A stretch of DNA of 64,000 bases from Gossypium raimondii (lineage: Eukaryota > Streptophyta > Magnoliopsida > Malvales > Malvaceae): the NCBI RefSeq assembly GCF_025698545.1, contig NC_068575.1, forward strand, positions 59,963,980 through 60,027,979. Direction: 5' to 3'. Position 1 is the first letter of the stretch. Each line of letters starts with the position of its first letter. Below the pieces are notes generated by a model that was given only the letters and a program-made list of their open reading frames with translations, did no database searches and was not told the DNA's origin. A program made the position numbers and the translations under genes. Below, piece after piece: positions 36,801 through 48,430 of the stretch.

Positions 36801-39491
36801 CTGCCAATTTCAGCGGGAATGCTGCCCTTAAGTTTGCAATTAGTTAACTCAAGATATTCAAGAGAAGTGGAGAGATTTCCAATAGACATAGGGAGCATGG
36901 TATCCAGAGGATTGCCTGATAACACTATCTTTCTCAAATTCCTGTTATCTGTTAATGAATTTATAAAGCTTGATTCTGGAGTGTAGGATTCACTGCTTAA
37001 CTGATTGTGTCCTAAATCAAGTTTTTGGAGATTTTTCATACTGCCAATTGTCATAGGAATAGGGCCAGTAAATGAGTTATCAGCCAAGTCCAACAAAGTG
37101 AGCTTAGATGCATTAGCGATGGAGCTAGGAATGGTTCCCTGAAGTTTATTTCCCCGAAGTTGAAGCTCAAGAAGATTTGGAAGGAAGAGGCCAATCTCTG
37201 ATGGCATTGCACCTGCCATAAATAAAACGTACATGCCCAAGTCAGAGTCACAAGATTTGCTTTCACTGAATTCTGCACTTTCTACTAACATTGTTACTTG
37301 AGCTTTCATTAGGAAGTTAACCATTAATTAACGGGGCTATTTCTAGAAAAAAGCCTTAACTTTTACAAAGGGGGCTGAATGAAATACACAAGCACTATAA
37401 CTTTATCATAGTCAACATGATGCAACCTTCCTAAAACAGGTAATAGCTGATTCTATCTCCCAAAAAGAAGCCAGGTTTTGTTCATCCCCTACACAACAAA
37501 AGGTCACATACGAACTTACCCTGCTTGTTTCTACCTGTACTTTTACAAGATATGCGAAATGCATGAGATATTAAGCCTTGCAACTAGTAATGCAAATGAG
37601 TTTCTATCAGTGGAAGATTTCCTAAGTCATTTATGCCACATCCATGGAAGAGGATGCATACCTGATACAACATACATATGTATACCCAGAATCGGGCGTG
37701 AGTTTCAAATATGGGTATGCATCTCACAAGGTCATTTCTTCATTTTTATTTTTCAATTGTGTCCATGTATTTAGAAGGCCATATCCTCGGACAAATTCCC
37801 GAAAGTGTGTTGGACATGCTTCAAAAACTTTGAAGAGTCCATGCAACATAGCAATAAATTCCTCTAAGTTTAAGCTAAATTGCTTGAGCCCCCCACTCTG
37901 GCCATCAATTTTCCCCTTAGTCCTTTTTGGCATCAAGATATATTTGATCAACCGGTATAAGAAAAGACGTTGCAATTACTTCAACCCATTTTGTTTTGCG
38001 ACCCAGGCAAACAATCAGGTTTGTAAACCTAGCTTAGCTAAGTACTATGATATACCTTCCAAGTTGTTTTCGCTGAAGTTTATTGTCTTGAGTGATGAAC
38101 AGTTACCAATACTGCTTGGAATGCGGCCTACATTAAAACAATTACAAAGAAACATCTTGGTAAAGTAAATACTGAAAACGGAAATTATGAACTGTGTCTA
38201 TATATTGTCAAGATAAATCATCTAATGAAACACTACCATTAAACTGAAAAATGGTATAGAGAAGTACGAAGAAAAGTTCATTATTAGGTATGATTTTGAT
38301 CCATTCATTTCATGTGGTCATGACTCCAGATCAATATCATCAATTTTATAATATGAGTTAGATAATGTATCATTTTGATGACTTGTACTACAAGAAGGGT
38401 TAATCAAAAAAGAAGAACCAAATTTTAAAATATTTTTACCATCAATCTTAGAAGCTAAAGATGACAAATTCAAATGAAACTTACTTTCAAGATATAGAAT
38501 TAAACTTTATGATCAGTTAAAAAACCTGCTACTAGTAAAAATTGCAGTTAATTAGTCAGTTTTACAGCTAATAGAAAAAGTCCTAGTAGATGAATTCGTG
38601 AAGTTCAAAGCTTATTGACTTTCCGAATCAAGACAAAAAAAAAACATGTTTCAAAGATTGGTAGTTATACTAAAAATGGTCTGATTCAAATAGGCAATCA
38701 GGCATACCTTCAAAGTTGTTAGTGCTAAGATCCAAGTCCTTGAGCATGGTCAAGTTCCCAAGATTTATAGATATATTTCCTGTGAAACTGTTAGAAGACA
38801 AAGATAGTACTTTTAGCTGTCGGCAGTTGAACAGACTGCTTGGGATCTGTCCATAAAGTTGATTCCGAGAGAGATAAAGCTCCTTTAATTCTGGAAGACG
38901 GTTGGCCATGTCTGCTGGAAGATTACCAGCTAGCATATTGTGGCTAAGATCAATTATTTGCAGTGAAGACAAATTAAAAATGGTAGAAGCAATGGAACCT
39001 GAGAGCTTATTGTAGCTCAAATCGATCTTCTTCAATGAAGTTATGCTGCCTAAAGCTGATGGAGTTGTACCTACAAAATAGTTTTCCATGTTTAGAACCA
39101 TGAACCATGTTCGTAGGCAGGCTCCTTACAGTTCAAGGAATTGAGTCTACTCTTCTCAAGGTACAAAACTAACTGGTTCCGAAAAGAACCATAAAGTGTG
39201 TAATAGGTTACCAACTGGAGGGAGGGTGCCATCTAGACCCATGGACGAAAGGCTCAAGGCTACGACCCTCTGGGGTTGGCCACCACAAATGACACCAATC
39301 CAATTACAAACTGAAGTAGCTGTTGTCCAGTTGTTTGCCAAGACATTTTGCGGTTCAGGACTGATATAGGCTTTCAAGGCAAGAAGAGCAGATGACTCAT
39401 CAGAATTTAATGAATAAACATGTGCTATAAACAACATCAAGAAGTGGGCTGATACCAGCCTTGGAAAGGAATAGATTTCTATGACTGACAC
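33821..39491 (-). CDS. LRR receptor-like kinase with fused second (pseudo)kinase domain
   Basis: Best model: seven exons, 39491-39212, 39070-38708, 38127-38056, 37212-35380, 35280-34457, 34348-34246 and 34155-33821. All phases agree, giving 1269 residues. A signal peptide is followed by an LRRNT_2 cap (DESSALLALKAY, CNWIGVICGG). LRRs run to about 590; exon 3 is exactly 72 bases, one LRR. The TM segment (TILLLTMILLPVTASICF) is near 625-645. Kinase 1 (about 673-950) has GTGSFG, VAIK, non-RD HCDLKPSN, DFS in place of DFG, and APEYG. The frame then continues in the same exon into kinase 2 (about 980-1265), with a ruined glycine loop (DSGKSS), VAIK, HCNLNPTN without the catalytic Asp, and GFS for DFG. 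Subfamily XII (EFR/Xa21-like) members are pattern-recognition receptors with one kinase. The first LRR looks worn, so the N-terminal exon join is less sure. Confidence 0.8.
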
Positions 39492-40456
39492 CGGAACAGA
39501 TTGATAAACGAACTATTATATAAATAAAGAGCTCAAATATATGAAAACCTATATAAATTTTAGAGCTATTAAAAGGAAAATAAATTATGACTAAAAACCA
39601 AGGCGGCTGCGACCAGAAAAACGTCGAGTCAACATATAATACGTAATATTCTTTCATTTATGTGACCGTAAATGACTGGAAATTTCGGCACCACTTTCAC
39701 GGTAAATAACAAAAATTAAATTACCCTATATTTATATGGGAGTGGGGGAGGGAGAAGGAAATAAAATCATATTGTTTGAATAGAGATTTTAATTTAAAGA
39801 GATAATATGTAGTCTCTCTTTGAGATTGTTTTAGTTGGTTTTACTTAATTCATATGTATTGATATGATATTAATAGTTAATCTTATAATAATACGTGATT
39901 TAACATAAATTAAAAATTTTAAAATATTTTAAAAATATAAATTAATTTTAAAATTATAATTTTGGATAAGTTTATATCTTGGCTAAGTACCTTTTTAACA
40001 AATTCAGTTGCTTTTAGACAAGTTCAAGGGTAAACTATATGTTAACTCTTAAAAATTTTATGCAATTAAGAAATTAAACAATATGTGTAACAAAATAAAA
40101 ATTTAAAAGTTTAAGTTCCAATTAAATACTTTTTAACAAATTTAAGGAGTAAACTGCGTATTAACCCTAATTTAAACAATGAAATTAAGAATTCTTTATT
40201 TTCTCCAATTTTTGTTTGGGAAAACTAGAAAAATAAAATAAAACAAAATTTTAAGATAAAATATTTTTATCAATTTTATATTTTATAAATAGTTTTATGA
40301 AAATGTTAAAATTATATAAAAAAGTCATTATAATTTCGTTTGCCAAAAGAAAGGATATTATTACTAAAAATAAGAAGGCATTACTAGAAAATTCATTATA
40401 ACTAATCATTTCTTTTCATTTTCACTGTTTATTCAAAAAATAATATAATACGTATT
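39492..40456. other. Divergent intergenic region between receptor kinase and NLR genes
   Basis: AT-rich. It must hold the receptor-kinase promoter (reading left) and upstream parts of the NLR promoter (reading right). No gene seen. Confidence 0.5.
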
Positions 40457-40977
40457 GATTTGCTTTCTTTTAACTTTTCTCTATTTTCTTTTCTTTACTG
40501 CTGTATTCCATATCATCACTACATATGAACAAAATAATCAAGGCATTTCTTTTTCCACGGAATCAAATAGGGAGGATATTGCAAAATTGACTCCTGCGCA
40601 TGGACCCAAAAAGGAGAGTTCTTCAGTGTTGATTTGCTTTCTTTTAACTTTTCTCTATTTTCTTTTCTTTATGCTGTATTCCATATCATCACTACATATG
40701 AACAAAATAATCAAAGCATTTCTTTTTCGACGGAATCAAATAGGGAGGATATTGCAAAATTGACTCCTGCGCATGGACCCAAAAAGGAGACTTCTTCAGT
40801 GTTGATTTGCTTTCTTTTAACTTTTCTCTATTTTCTTTTCTTTACTGCTGTATTCCATATCATCACTACATATGAACAAAATAATCAAAGCATTTCTTTT
40901 TCCACGGAATCAAATAAGGAGGATATTGCAAAATTGACTCCTGCTTTTGGACCCAAAAAGGAGACTTCTTCGGTGTT
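40457..40977 (+). repeat. Three tandem copies of a 174-bp unit upstream of the NLR gene
   Basis: Unit starts are 40457, 40631 and 40804 (spacing 174 and 173), each beginning GATTTGCTTTCTTTTAAC. Copies differ at only a few positions: one base is missing in the middle copy, and GCGCAT changes to TTTTGG in the third. The array ends about 120 bases before the NLR ATG, so it lies in that gene's promoter or leader. The frame is open across parts of it but has no ATG at its start, so coding is unlikely. Confidence 0.9.
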
Positions 40978-41094
40978 TACCGACTTCGATCTTCAAGAAA
41001 TGTTCTCAGTTTAAGGCAATTATTGCATACTGAAGTTCATTGTAACCCTCTTCCAAAAGAATAAAATCGTTCCAGCCACCTGTGGCCGGTTAGC

Positions 41095-43767
41095 ATGGCG
41101 GAAGCTGCACTTTCCTTTGTTGTAGAAAGACTACCTGACATACTGGAAGAAATTGATTTTCACACGGATGTTAGAAAACATGTGGAGCGTCTACAAGAGG
41201 AATTGGTTCGGATGAGATGTTTCTTAAAGGATGCAGAAGCAAAGCAAGATGATGACGAGAGAGTGCGCAACTGGGTGTCCGATATCAGAAATGTTGCTTA
41301 TGACGCTGAGGATCTCATCGACACGTTCCTCCTCAGAATGGAGTCCCTCAAGAAAAACAACTTCTTCAAAAGGTCTGCTTCCGTTTTCAAAGAATGGAAA
41401 CATCGCTCCAACATCGCTAATGAGCTTCTTCAGATCCAAGGAAGAATCGCTAATATATCTGCTAGTCGTGAAACCTACGGCATCAGAAACATTGGGGAAG
41501 GGATCAGTACTGCGAGGGAGAGGCTTCGGAAGCTGAGAAGATCATCTCCTCGCGGTGAAGAGAAGGATATTGTTGGCCTGGACGAAGACATAGATAAGCT
41601 TGTGAAACAACTTGTCAAGACCGATGACCAATGGCATGCGATTTCAATAGTCGGAATGGGGGGCATCGGCAAGACAACTCTGGCAAAAAAGGTTTACAAT
41701 CATGGTGATATCCAGGCTCGTTTTCCTTCTCGAGCATGGGTTTATGTTTCCCAGGAATTCAGTCGTAAAGACCTACTTGAGGCAATTATAAAGCAAGTGG
41801 GATCACCAAGAAGGAAATTGGAAAGTTTCGGAGAAGAAGAACTCGAAGGTATTCTCTTTGAACACCTAAGAAGGAAGCGATATTTGGTAGTCTTGGATGA
41901 CGTATGGAGTACCGAAGCATGGAATTCGATTGCAAAGGCTTTTCCTGACAGAAGTAATGGAAGCAGAGTGATGCTAACAACACGCAACAAGGGTATTGCT
42001 TTGAAAGCAGATGCTCAAAGTATTCCCTATCATTTGAATTTTCTTAGTGAAGAAGATGGCTGGATGTTGTTCTGCAAGAAAGCTTTCATTCATAACAACG
42101 ACTCATACGGTTCACCGCAGTTGGAGGAAACAGGGAAAGAGATTGTAGCAAAATGTGCTGGATTACCACTTGCCCTCATTGTGGTGGGAGGATTGCTTTC
42201 AACGAAAAAAAATCTGGGGGAATGGAAAAGGGTTCTTTCCAACATGCACTCACTCTTCGCACGAGATGCAGATGGAGTGTCAGCCATACTAGCTTTGAGT
42301 TATAATGATTTGCCATATTACCTCAAATCTTGCTTCCTACATCTTGGCCAATTCCCAGAGGACCGCTTGATTCCCTCCCACAAACTATTTAGGCTGTGGA
42401 TTGCAGAGGGTTTGATTCCGCAGCAAGGGGAAAGGATGGAGGACGTAGCAGAGGATTACTTGAATGAGTTAATCGAGAGAAACATGGTTCAAGTAGCCAA
42501 ATGGAGTGTCAACGACAGAGTTAAACAATGCCGTCTTCATGATCTACTACGAGATCTATCCCTCTCAAAGGCCAAAGCTGAGACCTTTCATGAGATTCAA
42601 GGGTATCAAAATATCCAGCCTTCAGCAAAATCTCGTCGTCATGCCATTTACTCAACCTTTCAGTGGCCTCAATGCAAGTATTCGAATCCCCAACTCCGGT
42701 CACTCCTATTCTTTAGAGTTGATCATAACCAAAGCCAGGTTAATTATTACATAAATGATCCTTATAAAATGGAAGTCAGTGATCTGGACTATATTGGCAA
42801 AAGCTTCAAATTGCTCAGAATCCTAGAGTTGGAGGGCATACCATGTAGTAAGGTTTCAAGTATAATTGGGGTGCTAATTCATTTGAAGTACTTAGGGTTG
42901 AAGGAGACCAACTTGCAGGAGCTTTCGCCATCCATAAGTTCTTTGCGAAATCTGCAGACACTTGATGTTGCAGCAAATCTTCATCTGAAAATTATTCCCA
43001 ATGTAATATGGAAGCTAATTAAGTTACGACATCTTTATATGTGCGGCCATAAATACGGAGGGCCACTGCGAGTCGACACACTTCTGCATCTCCAGGTTCT
43101 ATCAGAAATAAATGTAGAAAAATGGATGCAAAACAACCCTGCAAAGTTAACCAGCCTGCGAAAATTGGGAATCAGAGGAAACTTCAGCTTTAAAGCTACT
43201 GAAATATTCAATTCCATTTTGGCACTTGTACAACTTCAATCCCTGTACCTGCGTGCTGAAGATGCTGATTTTCCACCACTCACTCAACTTTCTGCTCTTC
43301 AAAATCTCATCAAGTTGCATATCAGAGGAACGGTAAGAAAGTTACCTAGCTCACATGAATTCCCACCAAATCTGTCTCAGTTGACATTAGAACATACTCA
43401 TCTCAAGCAAGATTCGGTGAGGGTAATTGAGAATCTGCCGAGATTACTGATTTTGAGACTAAAAGCACATTCGTATGATGGACAAAAAATGACAATATCA
43501 ATCAACGGCTTTACCCAACTTGAGTTCTTAGAGTTTCACTCGCTAGAATCCTTGGAAGAGTTATATCTTGAAGAAGGTGCAGTGCTAAGGCTTAGGAGTT
43601 TTCGGATCATCAATTGTGTAAACTTGAAGATGCTTCCCGAAGGAATGAAATCACTTGGTGCTCTCCGTGAGTTGGATATTGAAGAGATGCCAAAAGCATT
43701 TGTGGATAGGGTTCGAGCTGAAGATTTTTACAAAGTTCAGCATGTGCCTTCTATCTTATTTGTTTAA
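41095..43767 (+). CDS. CC-NBS-LRR disease resistance protein (RPP8/RPP13-like)
   Basis: Intracellular immune receptor, single exon, 890 residues. The Rx-type coiled-coil N-terminus (MAEAALSFVVERLPDILEE) has an EDVID-type motif AEDLIDTFLL near 70-80. The NB-ARC domain shows the P-loop GMGGIGKTTLAKKVY (from about 187), kinase-2 LVVLDDVW (about 264), RNBS-B GSRVMLTTRN, GLPLAL (about 355) and RNBS-D CFLHLGQFPEDRLIP. The MHD position reads LHD (CRLHDLLRDL, about 480), a normal substitution in this group. LRRs fill 520-880. All key motifs are present and the frame is intact, so it should be functional. It lies 1.6 kb from, and divergent to, the tandem-kinase receptor gene, and the 174-bp tandem array sits directly upstream. 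The start is chosen as the first ATG in frame, which gives the standard CNL N-terminus. Confidence 0.95.
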   Translation: MAEAALSFVVERLPDILEEIDFHTDVRKHVERLQEELVRMRCFLKDAEAKQDDDERVRNWVSDIRNVAYDAEDLIDTFLLRMESLKKNNFFKRSASVFKEWKHRSNIANELLQIQGRIANISASRETYGIRNIGEGISTARERLRKLRRSSPRGEEKDIVGLDEDIDKLVKQLVKTDDQWHAISIVGMGGIGKTTLAKKVYNHGDIQARFPSRAWVYVSQEFSRKDLLEAIIKQVGSPRRKLESFGEEELEGILFEHLRRKRYLVVLDDVWSTEAWNSIAKAFPDRSNGSRVMLTTRNKGIALKADAQSIPYHLNFLSEEDGWMLFCKKAFIHNNDSYGSPQLEETGKEIVAKCAGLPLALIVVGGLLSTKKNLGEWKRVLSNMHSLFARDADGVSAILALSYNDLPYYLKSCFLHLGQFPEDRLIPSHKLFRLWIAEGLIPQQGERMEDVAEDYLNELIERNMVQVAKWSVNDRVKQCRLHDLLRDLSLSKAKAETFHEIQGYQNIQPSAKSRRHAIYSTFQWPQCKYSNPQLRSLLFFRVDHNQSQVNYYINDPYKMEVSDLDYIGKSFKLLRILELEGIPCSKVSSIIGVLIHLKYLGLKETNLQELSPSISSLRNLQTLDVAANLHLKIIPNVIWKLIKLRHLYMCGHKYGGPLRVDTLLHLQVLSEINVEKWMQNNPAKLTSLRKLGIRGNFSFKATEIFNSILALVQLQSLYLRAEDADFPPLTQLSALQNLIKLHIRGTVRKLPSSHEFPPNLSQLTLEHTHLKQDSVRVIENLPRLLILRLKAHSYDGQKMTISINGFTQLEFLEFHSLESLEELYLEEGAVLRLRSFRIINCVNLKMLPEGMKSLGALRELDIEEMPKAFVDRVRAEDFYKVQHVPSILFV

Positions 43768-46700
43768 TGTGCACTTTCTAGTGGCAAATTTATGGAATCA
43801 TTTTTCAAGGTATGGTTTCTCTGCATCAATCTGATCAAACTAATTCCGACTATGCAATTTCATGCTCACAAACTTCATTCAACCCTATCACATTATCGAC
43901 TCGGAATTGTCAATATTATCAAACTAATTCCGACCCACTTAATCTCGCATAAATTCTAGAGGGGTCTTGCATATAAATTGCATGCTCACAAACACGAATT
44001 CAGTTTTACCATTATCATTATCGACTCGAAATTGTGTTTAGCAGGAATCGCAGCAGTCACTGATGAAACCAATGCACTTGTGCAAGCCAAATCAGAAGAA
44101 ATGGCAGTGAAGCATGGTTCTTCTTGTTAAAAGCTAGAAATGACTGAACCAGATTTTAGAATCTAGTAATTCTGAAGTTCTTCGCTGCCTATCCTCTGTT
44201 CCAGGTGCTTTTATTTGTTCTTTTGATGGCGGTTCTCGTATTTAAGAGATTCTCATTTATCCTTTGTTGTCAGAGATGTTGTAATGACTAACTGAGGGGT
44301 TATTCACCATAATGTCTACTCGAGGGGACTACTTCTCTATAATCATTTGCTAAGCAGTAAATCGAAACTTCTTTTATTGCATTTGAATATAAGAGATTAA
44401 ATAACTTATACAATAGCTAATAAATTTGAACAAGCACTGTATGTTCAAATTTCATTTACTTAAAGCTCAATTCAAATTTCAAATCGACCAATAAATTAAT
44501 AGGTCTAATGTGTTTTAATTTTAAAATATTTCCTTTTTTGAATATTGAATTATCAAAATCCCGGTTACGTTACCAAAAAACAGAATAATTACAGGGGACA
44601 TTACTTGCACAATGGTCATCACTCATCATCAGAAAGGAAATGTTCTTCTCATCCATAGCTTTAATATTAAAGCTATGTAGGAAGGTGTCCTAAGATTTCT
44701 TTTCCAAATTCATCATTTGATGATTATCAAGACATTGCAAGCCTACTAGATTCTTTTCAAGATTGAAATAAAAAAATACACTGAAAAATACTCAATTGAA
44801 ATCTTTAAAATCATAGTTAAGCAGATTCAGAAGCAATGGTTTGAACATCACTCGATAATGAATATCTCAGTTCAAGTGTTGGATTATATGTAATATTATT
44901 GCTTCATCATCATCAACTACCAAAAATCCACACCAAACAATATATTTCACTAAAAATAAGAAACCAAAAAAATTGAAAAAACACTCATGATTTATTAAAA
45001 AAAAAAGTGAAAAAAAAAAGAGATTGCTCAGTGGTGGCGAAAAAGTTATAGGTTCGATTCTGCCAGCTAATTTCTTCAACAATATCGGAAGAGGGAGCTG
45101 TTAATCCTCATTGCAACCTCCAACATTCACGTTTTCAAAAAAAATAATGAAATAAATTTTAAAAGGAGAAAGAGAGGATTAGATCGCTCAGTTCAGCGGG
45201 GTGGTCGACACGCAAAGTTCTCAGATGAGAAGCCTGCATTCCGGTCTGTTGAGCTTGAATTTCATGAGGTCATCACTGCGATCTTATATACGATTAACTT
45301 CTCCGATGGAAAAAATATAAAACTAAAACAAAACAATCGAAAATTTTTTAAAAAATTCAAAGGAGATACATGAATTTAAAAAAAAAAAAGAAAAATCAAA
45401 GTGAGAAGCAGATAACAGGATGCGAGCAGCGCAACTGCGACGAAGAAAAATACTATGGTGGCTATGTATTTATAGGAATAAAAATTAGGGTTTTAGTAGA
45501 AGAATGAGAATAACCTAAACCTAAAACCAGTGAGATCGATGAAGCCCGTGGGAATGATGTGGGTCCTTGTTCCGGCCTGGATCCACGCTTTTACTTATTT
45601 GGGCTTAATGAAAAAATCTACGCTCTATGTTTCTTTGAACAATATTATTTATGCTGAAGGTCGCATTTATTTAAATATCCATTATAAATAGGATTCCTTT
45701 TAAATCAATAATTGAAATAAAAAGAGGAAAAAAAATGTTAATTCACAGTTGATAGATTTGCAATAAAGAAATAAAAATATAAAAGTAATTAATTTAACAT
45801 ATTCATGTCATCATCTCAATTTCTTAATATTTGATGTGGCTTAATGAAGTGATTATAATTTTTATATTTATCTTTTAATCACTGTTGTTGATTTAAAAAT
45901 ATCTTAACAGGATTCTACTATAATAAGATATAATAAAATCTGAAGAAAAATTTATAATTTTAGATACAGTACAAATGCATACTTAAAATACGAAATGAAA
46001 AAATTATGGCATGATTGGAGATTTAGACAAAGCAATAAAAATACAATAATATGCTAACAAATAAGTATAAAATTTAATTATGATACAGTAATTTTGGTTA
46101 AAATATGTTGTTATTCTTTGTATTTTGATAAAATTTAAAATTTAATCTCTATACTTGAAAAGTTAAAATTAAGTCTTCTTATTTTGAGTCTTATCATTAA
46201 CATTGTTAATACTTTCTATCAAAATTAAGGGTTGCAGTGACCCTAACCCTCTAAGTATTGTAAAAAAAAACTTAAGTGTTTTTGAGTTTTAAATTTTTTA
46301 TTTTGATGTTATAATTAGTGTCTAAGAAGAAGATATATTTGTGTTTGGCCCCAAAGTTTTTCAAAATTCTTTTTTAATTTTATTTCTTTTATAGAATTTA
46401 TAATTTTTATGATAAATTTAGTAACATTTTAGTTTAATTAGGTAAATTGATATAAATTATAAAGTAGTATTTAAATATTAATTTGGTAAAAATAATGTTT
46501 AATAACTGCAATGTTTAAGGATAAATAGTATCTAAATAATAATTAGGTAAAAATAAACTTCAATAATTATAATATCTAATATAAATTGAGCATTTAGCTT
46601 ATTTTATTTTTCAGTAAATTTTGGTGATCAAGATTATACGAATATGTCTAACTTGGCATATTGATTAGATTGCCATCATATGACATTGCATGTGATTGAC

Positions 46701-46942
46701 AAAAACTAAATATGTTAAGTTGACAAATTTTAAAAAATTACGAACAGCAATAATGATTGAGATTGAAAAAGAAGGAGATTGAATTTTTTACTTGTACAGG
46801 GACTAAATCTTAAATTTTGGAGAAGTACATGGACTAATAGCAATTTTAATCAGTAATATTTCAAGTTCAAGTTGGCGTTTTCATTCTTTGGATGATGTCC
46901 ATTACAAGTTCTTTGAACACCTTCATTAGTCGTTTCAGCAAC
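43768..46942. other. Intergenic spacer with a weak tRNA-like segment
   Basis: The first 400-500 bases are a likely 3' untranslated region of the NLR gene. At about 45025-45070, TTGCTCAGTGGTGG followed by GGTTCGATTCT resembles tRNA A and B boxes at a shortened spacing, perhaps a SINE relic; this is weak. A short AAAAATTAGGGTTTTAG near 45480 is telo-box-like. No gene otherwise. Confidence 0.35.
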
Positions 46943-48139
46943 TTAGTTATAAGTGGTGTGACTGCAGGAAACACCGTCGTAGATGAAGGTGAAGATGCTT
47001 AAACTACTTGGTGTGCAATGGTAGTCGTTGCAGTGTTGTATGTGAAAAGCAACGCAACGGCACAAATATGAAGCTCCAACTGCAATGGAAATCTGTTTGT
47101 AAGGGTTTCGATCATGAAAAGCGATATCGGAAAACCTAATGAGTATTGCTAGATGCAGAATAGTATTGCCTAGCTCGTCCTTGAGATTTAAGATGTCTTC
47201 TTTCTCCATCTCTAGAATCCATTCAACCATAACTTTAATGGCCTCAAACTGGCTGTTCTTACTGGCTAGGCGCAAACCAGTTTCTCTTTTAACTGTCACA
47301 CCTTCAATACACTCTGCCACTACTCGAAAGCATTTCGCTGATTACATTAACCCTCCCTTTCATAGCTGCAAAATGGAGGGGAGTCTTCTTCTCTCTTCCT
47401 TCTAGGCAACATAATATCGCAGTTGATTTGAAAATTTTATACAAAACCAATTATTTTATCCCAGAGGTTAGTTGGAAATAAATATTTTTTTAATCCATTT
47501 GAAATTGAACTTTCCATTCGAATTTCAAGCCAACCATGTAAACCTTGTACGTAGAATTAAAGAAAAATGATACTTATCCTGCAATCCACATTAAGAAGTA
47601 GCTACCATCTAAAAAACCTGATGTTCAAATTTCAATATTTGCAACTCCTTTCCTTATTATTAGATTACGGCTTCTTTTGTCTAAAAACGATGGTTGTCAT
47701 GAGAGACCCTAGCCTAGGGAAAAAGATACATCCCTGTATTTCAGTTATTTACTAATTAAGATAAGTGCGAGGCATTGAATCCCCTTCTGTAATAATCTAC
47801 TAATATATTTAGCGACAAAGTGGGTAGAAATTGCAAACAATGGATGATTGACTGAAATATCAGGGGTTATATAATACGCAACAAAAACCTGCTTATAGCC
47901 ATGGTATGGATTCAAGGCTGTATTTTTCATGGAATCAAGAATCCAATAGGAAGCTTTCAGACTAGATGAAGGGTTGGGTTTGCTACTTCTGCTAGCCAGG
48001 CCGTGACAGATATTCGATCCGTAAGGAATGGAGCCATGGTCTCTGGTTCAGTCTCATATTCTAGATAGTGCACAATTCCTTCCATGCATGCACAAAATAA
48101 GGCCACGTGTGACGGTTGGAGCATCAAGTCAGGATCCAT
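46943..48139 (-). pseudogene. Broken ankyrin-repeat gene (BDA1/ITN1-like)
   Basis: On the minus strand, 47403-47331 reads EGREKKTPLHFAAMKGRVNVISE, an ankyrin repeat (TPLHFAA). After a frame change, 47320-47140 reads AECIEGVTVKRETGLRLASK, NSQFEAIKVMVEWILEMEKE, then LNLKDELGNTILHLAI, two more repeats. The usual GxTPLHLA becomes TGLRLAS. The rest of the frame to 46943 is not ankyrin-like. About 650 bases upstream, 48139-47957 (MDPDLMLQ, ALFCACMEG, YLEY) resembles the start of the same family (MDPRL..., LY.CI.ENP..LE). No intact open frame spans it. The family membership of the repeats is clear; the upstream exon is a guess. Confidence 0.5.
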
Positions 48140-48430
48140 ATTTACATGAAAACAAACGATTCAGTTAATGGAAACGCTACGAAAGTTCAAGATCAATGGC
48201 CTTCGTGAAAAGTTGTGCATGTGCAGTTTCAGCTGCTGAGTACACGGAGGTCTGTTGTTTGCTCTTATTATTCATCGATGTTACAGATGGATAAAGCATA
48301 TACTTTTTAAATTCTAATGAGTGCAGGACACAAACTTCTTTTACTTTCAAGCTTCAAAATAGGGAGATTTTTTTAGAATGAAGATAGTCCGCTGTTTTGG
48401 GAGAAATCTCAGAAGAGTCATCCTCTGAGC

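Noticed and set aside
37478-38168. Plus-strand frames inside the tandem-kinase gene region
   Set aside because: They lie in introns of the minus-strand receptor gene; one overlaps its 72-base LRR exon, which is the real coding signal.
40455-41014. Open frames over the 174-bp tandem array that look like small membrane peptides
   Set aside because: The frames begin with TTG-type starts, change frame between units because of the one-base difference, and follow the repeat period. They are better explained as open by chance.
45025-45075. tRNA gene
   Set aside because: A- and B-box-like words are present but their spacing is too short and no cloverleaf closes. At best it is a SINE relic.
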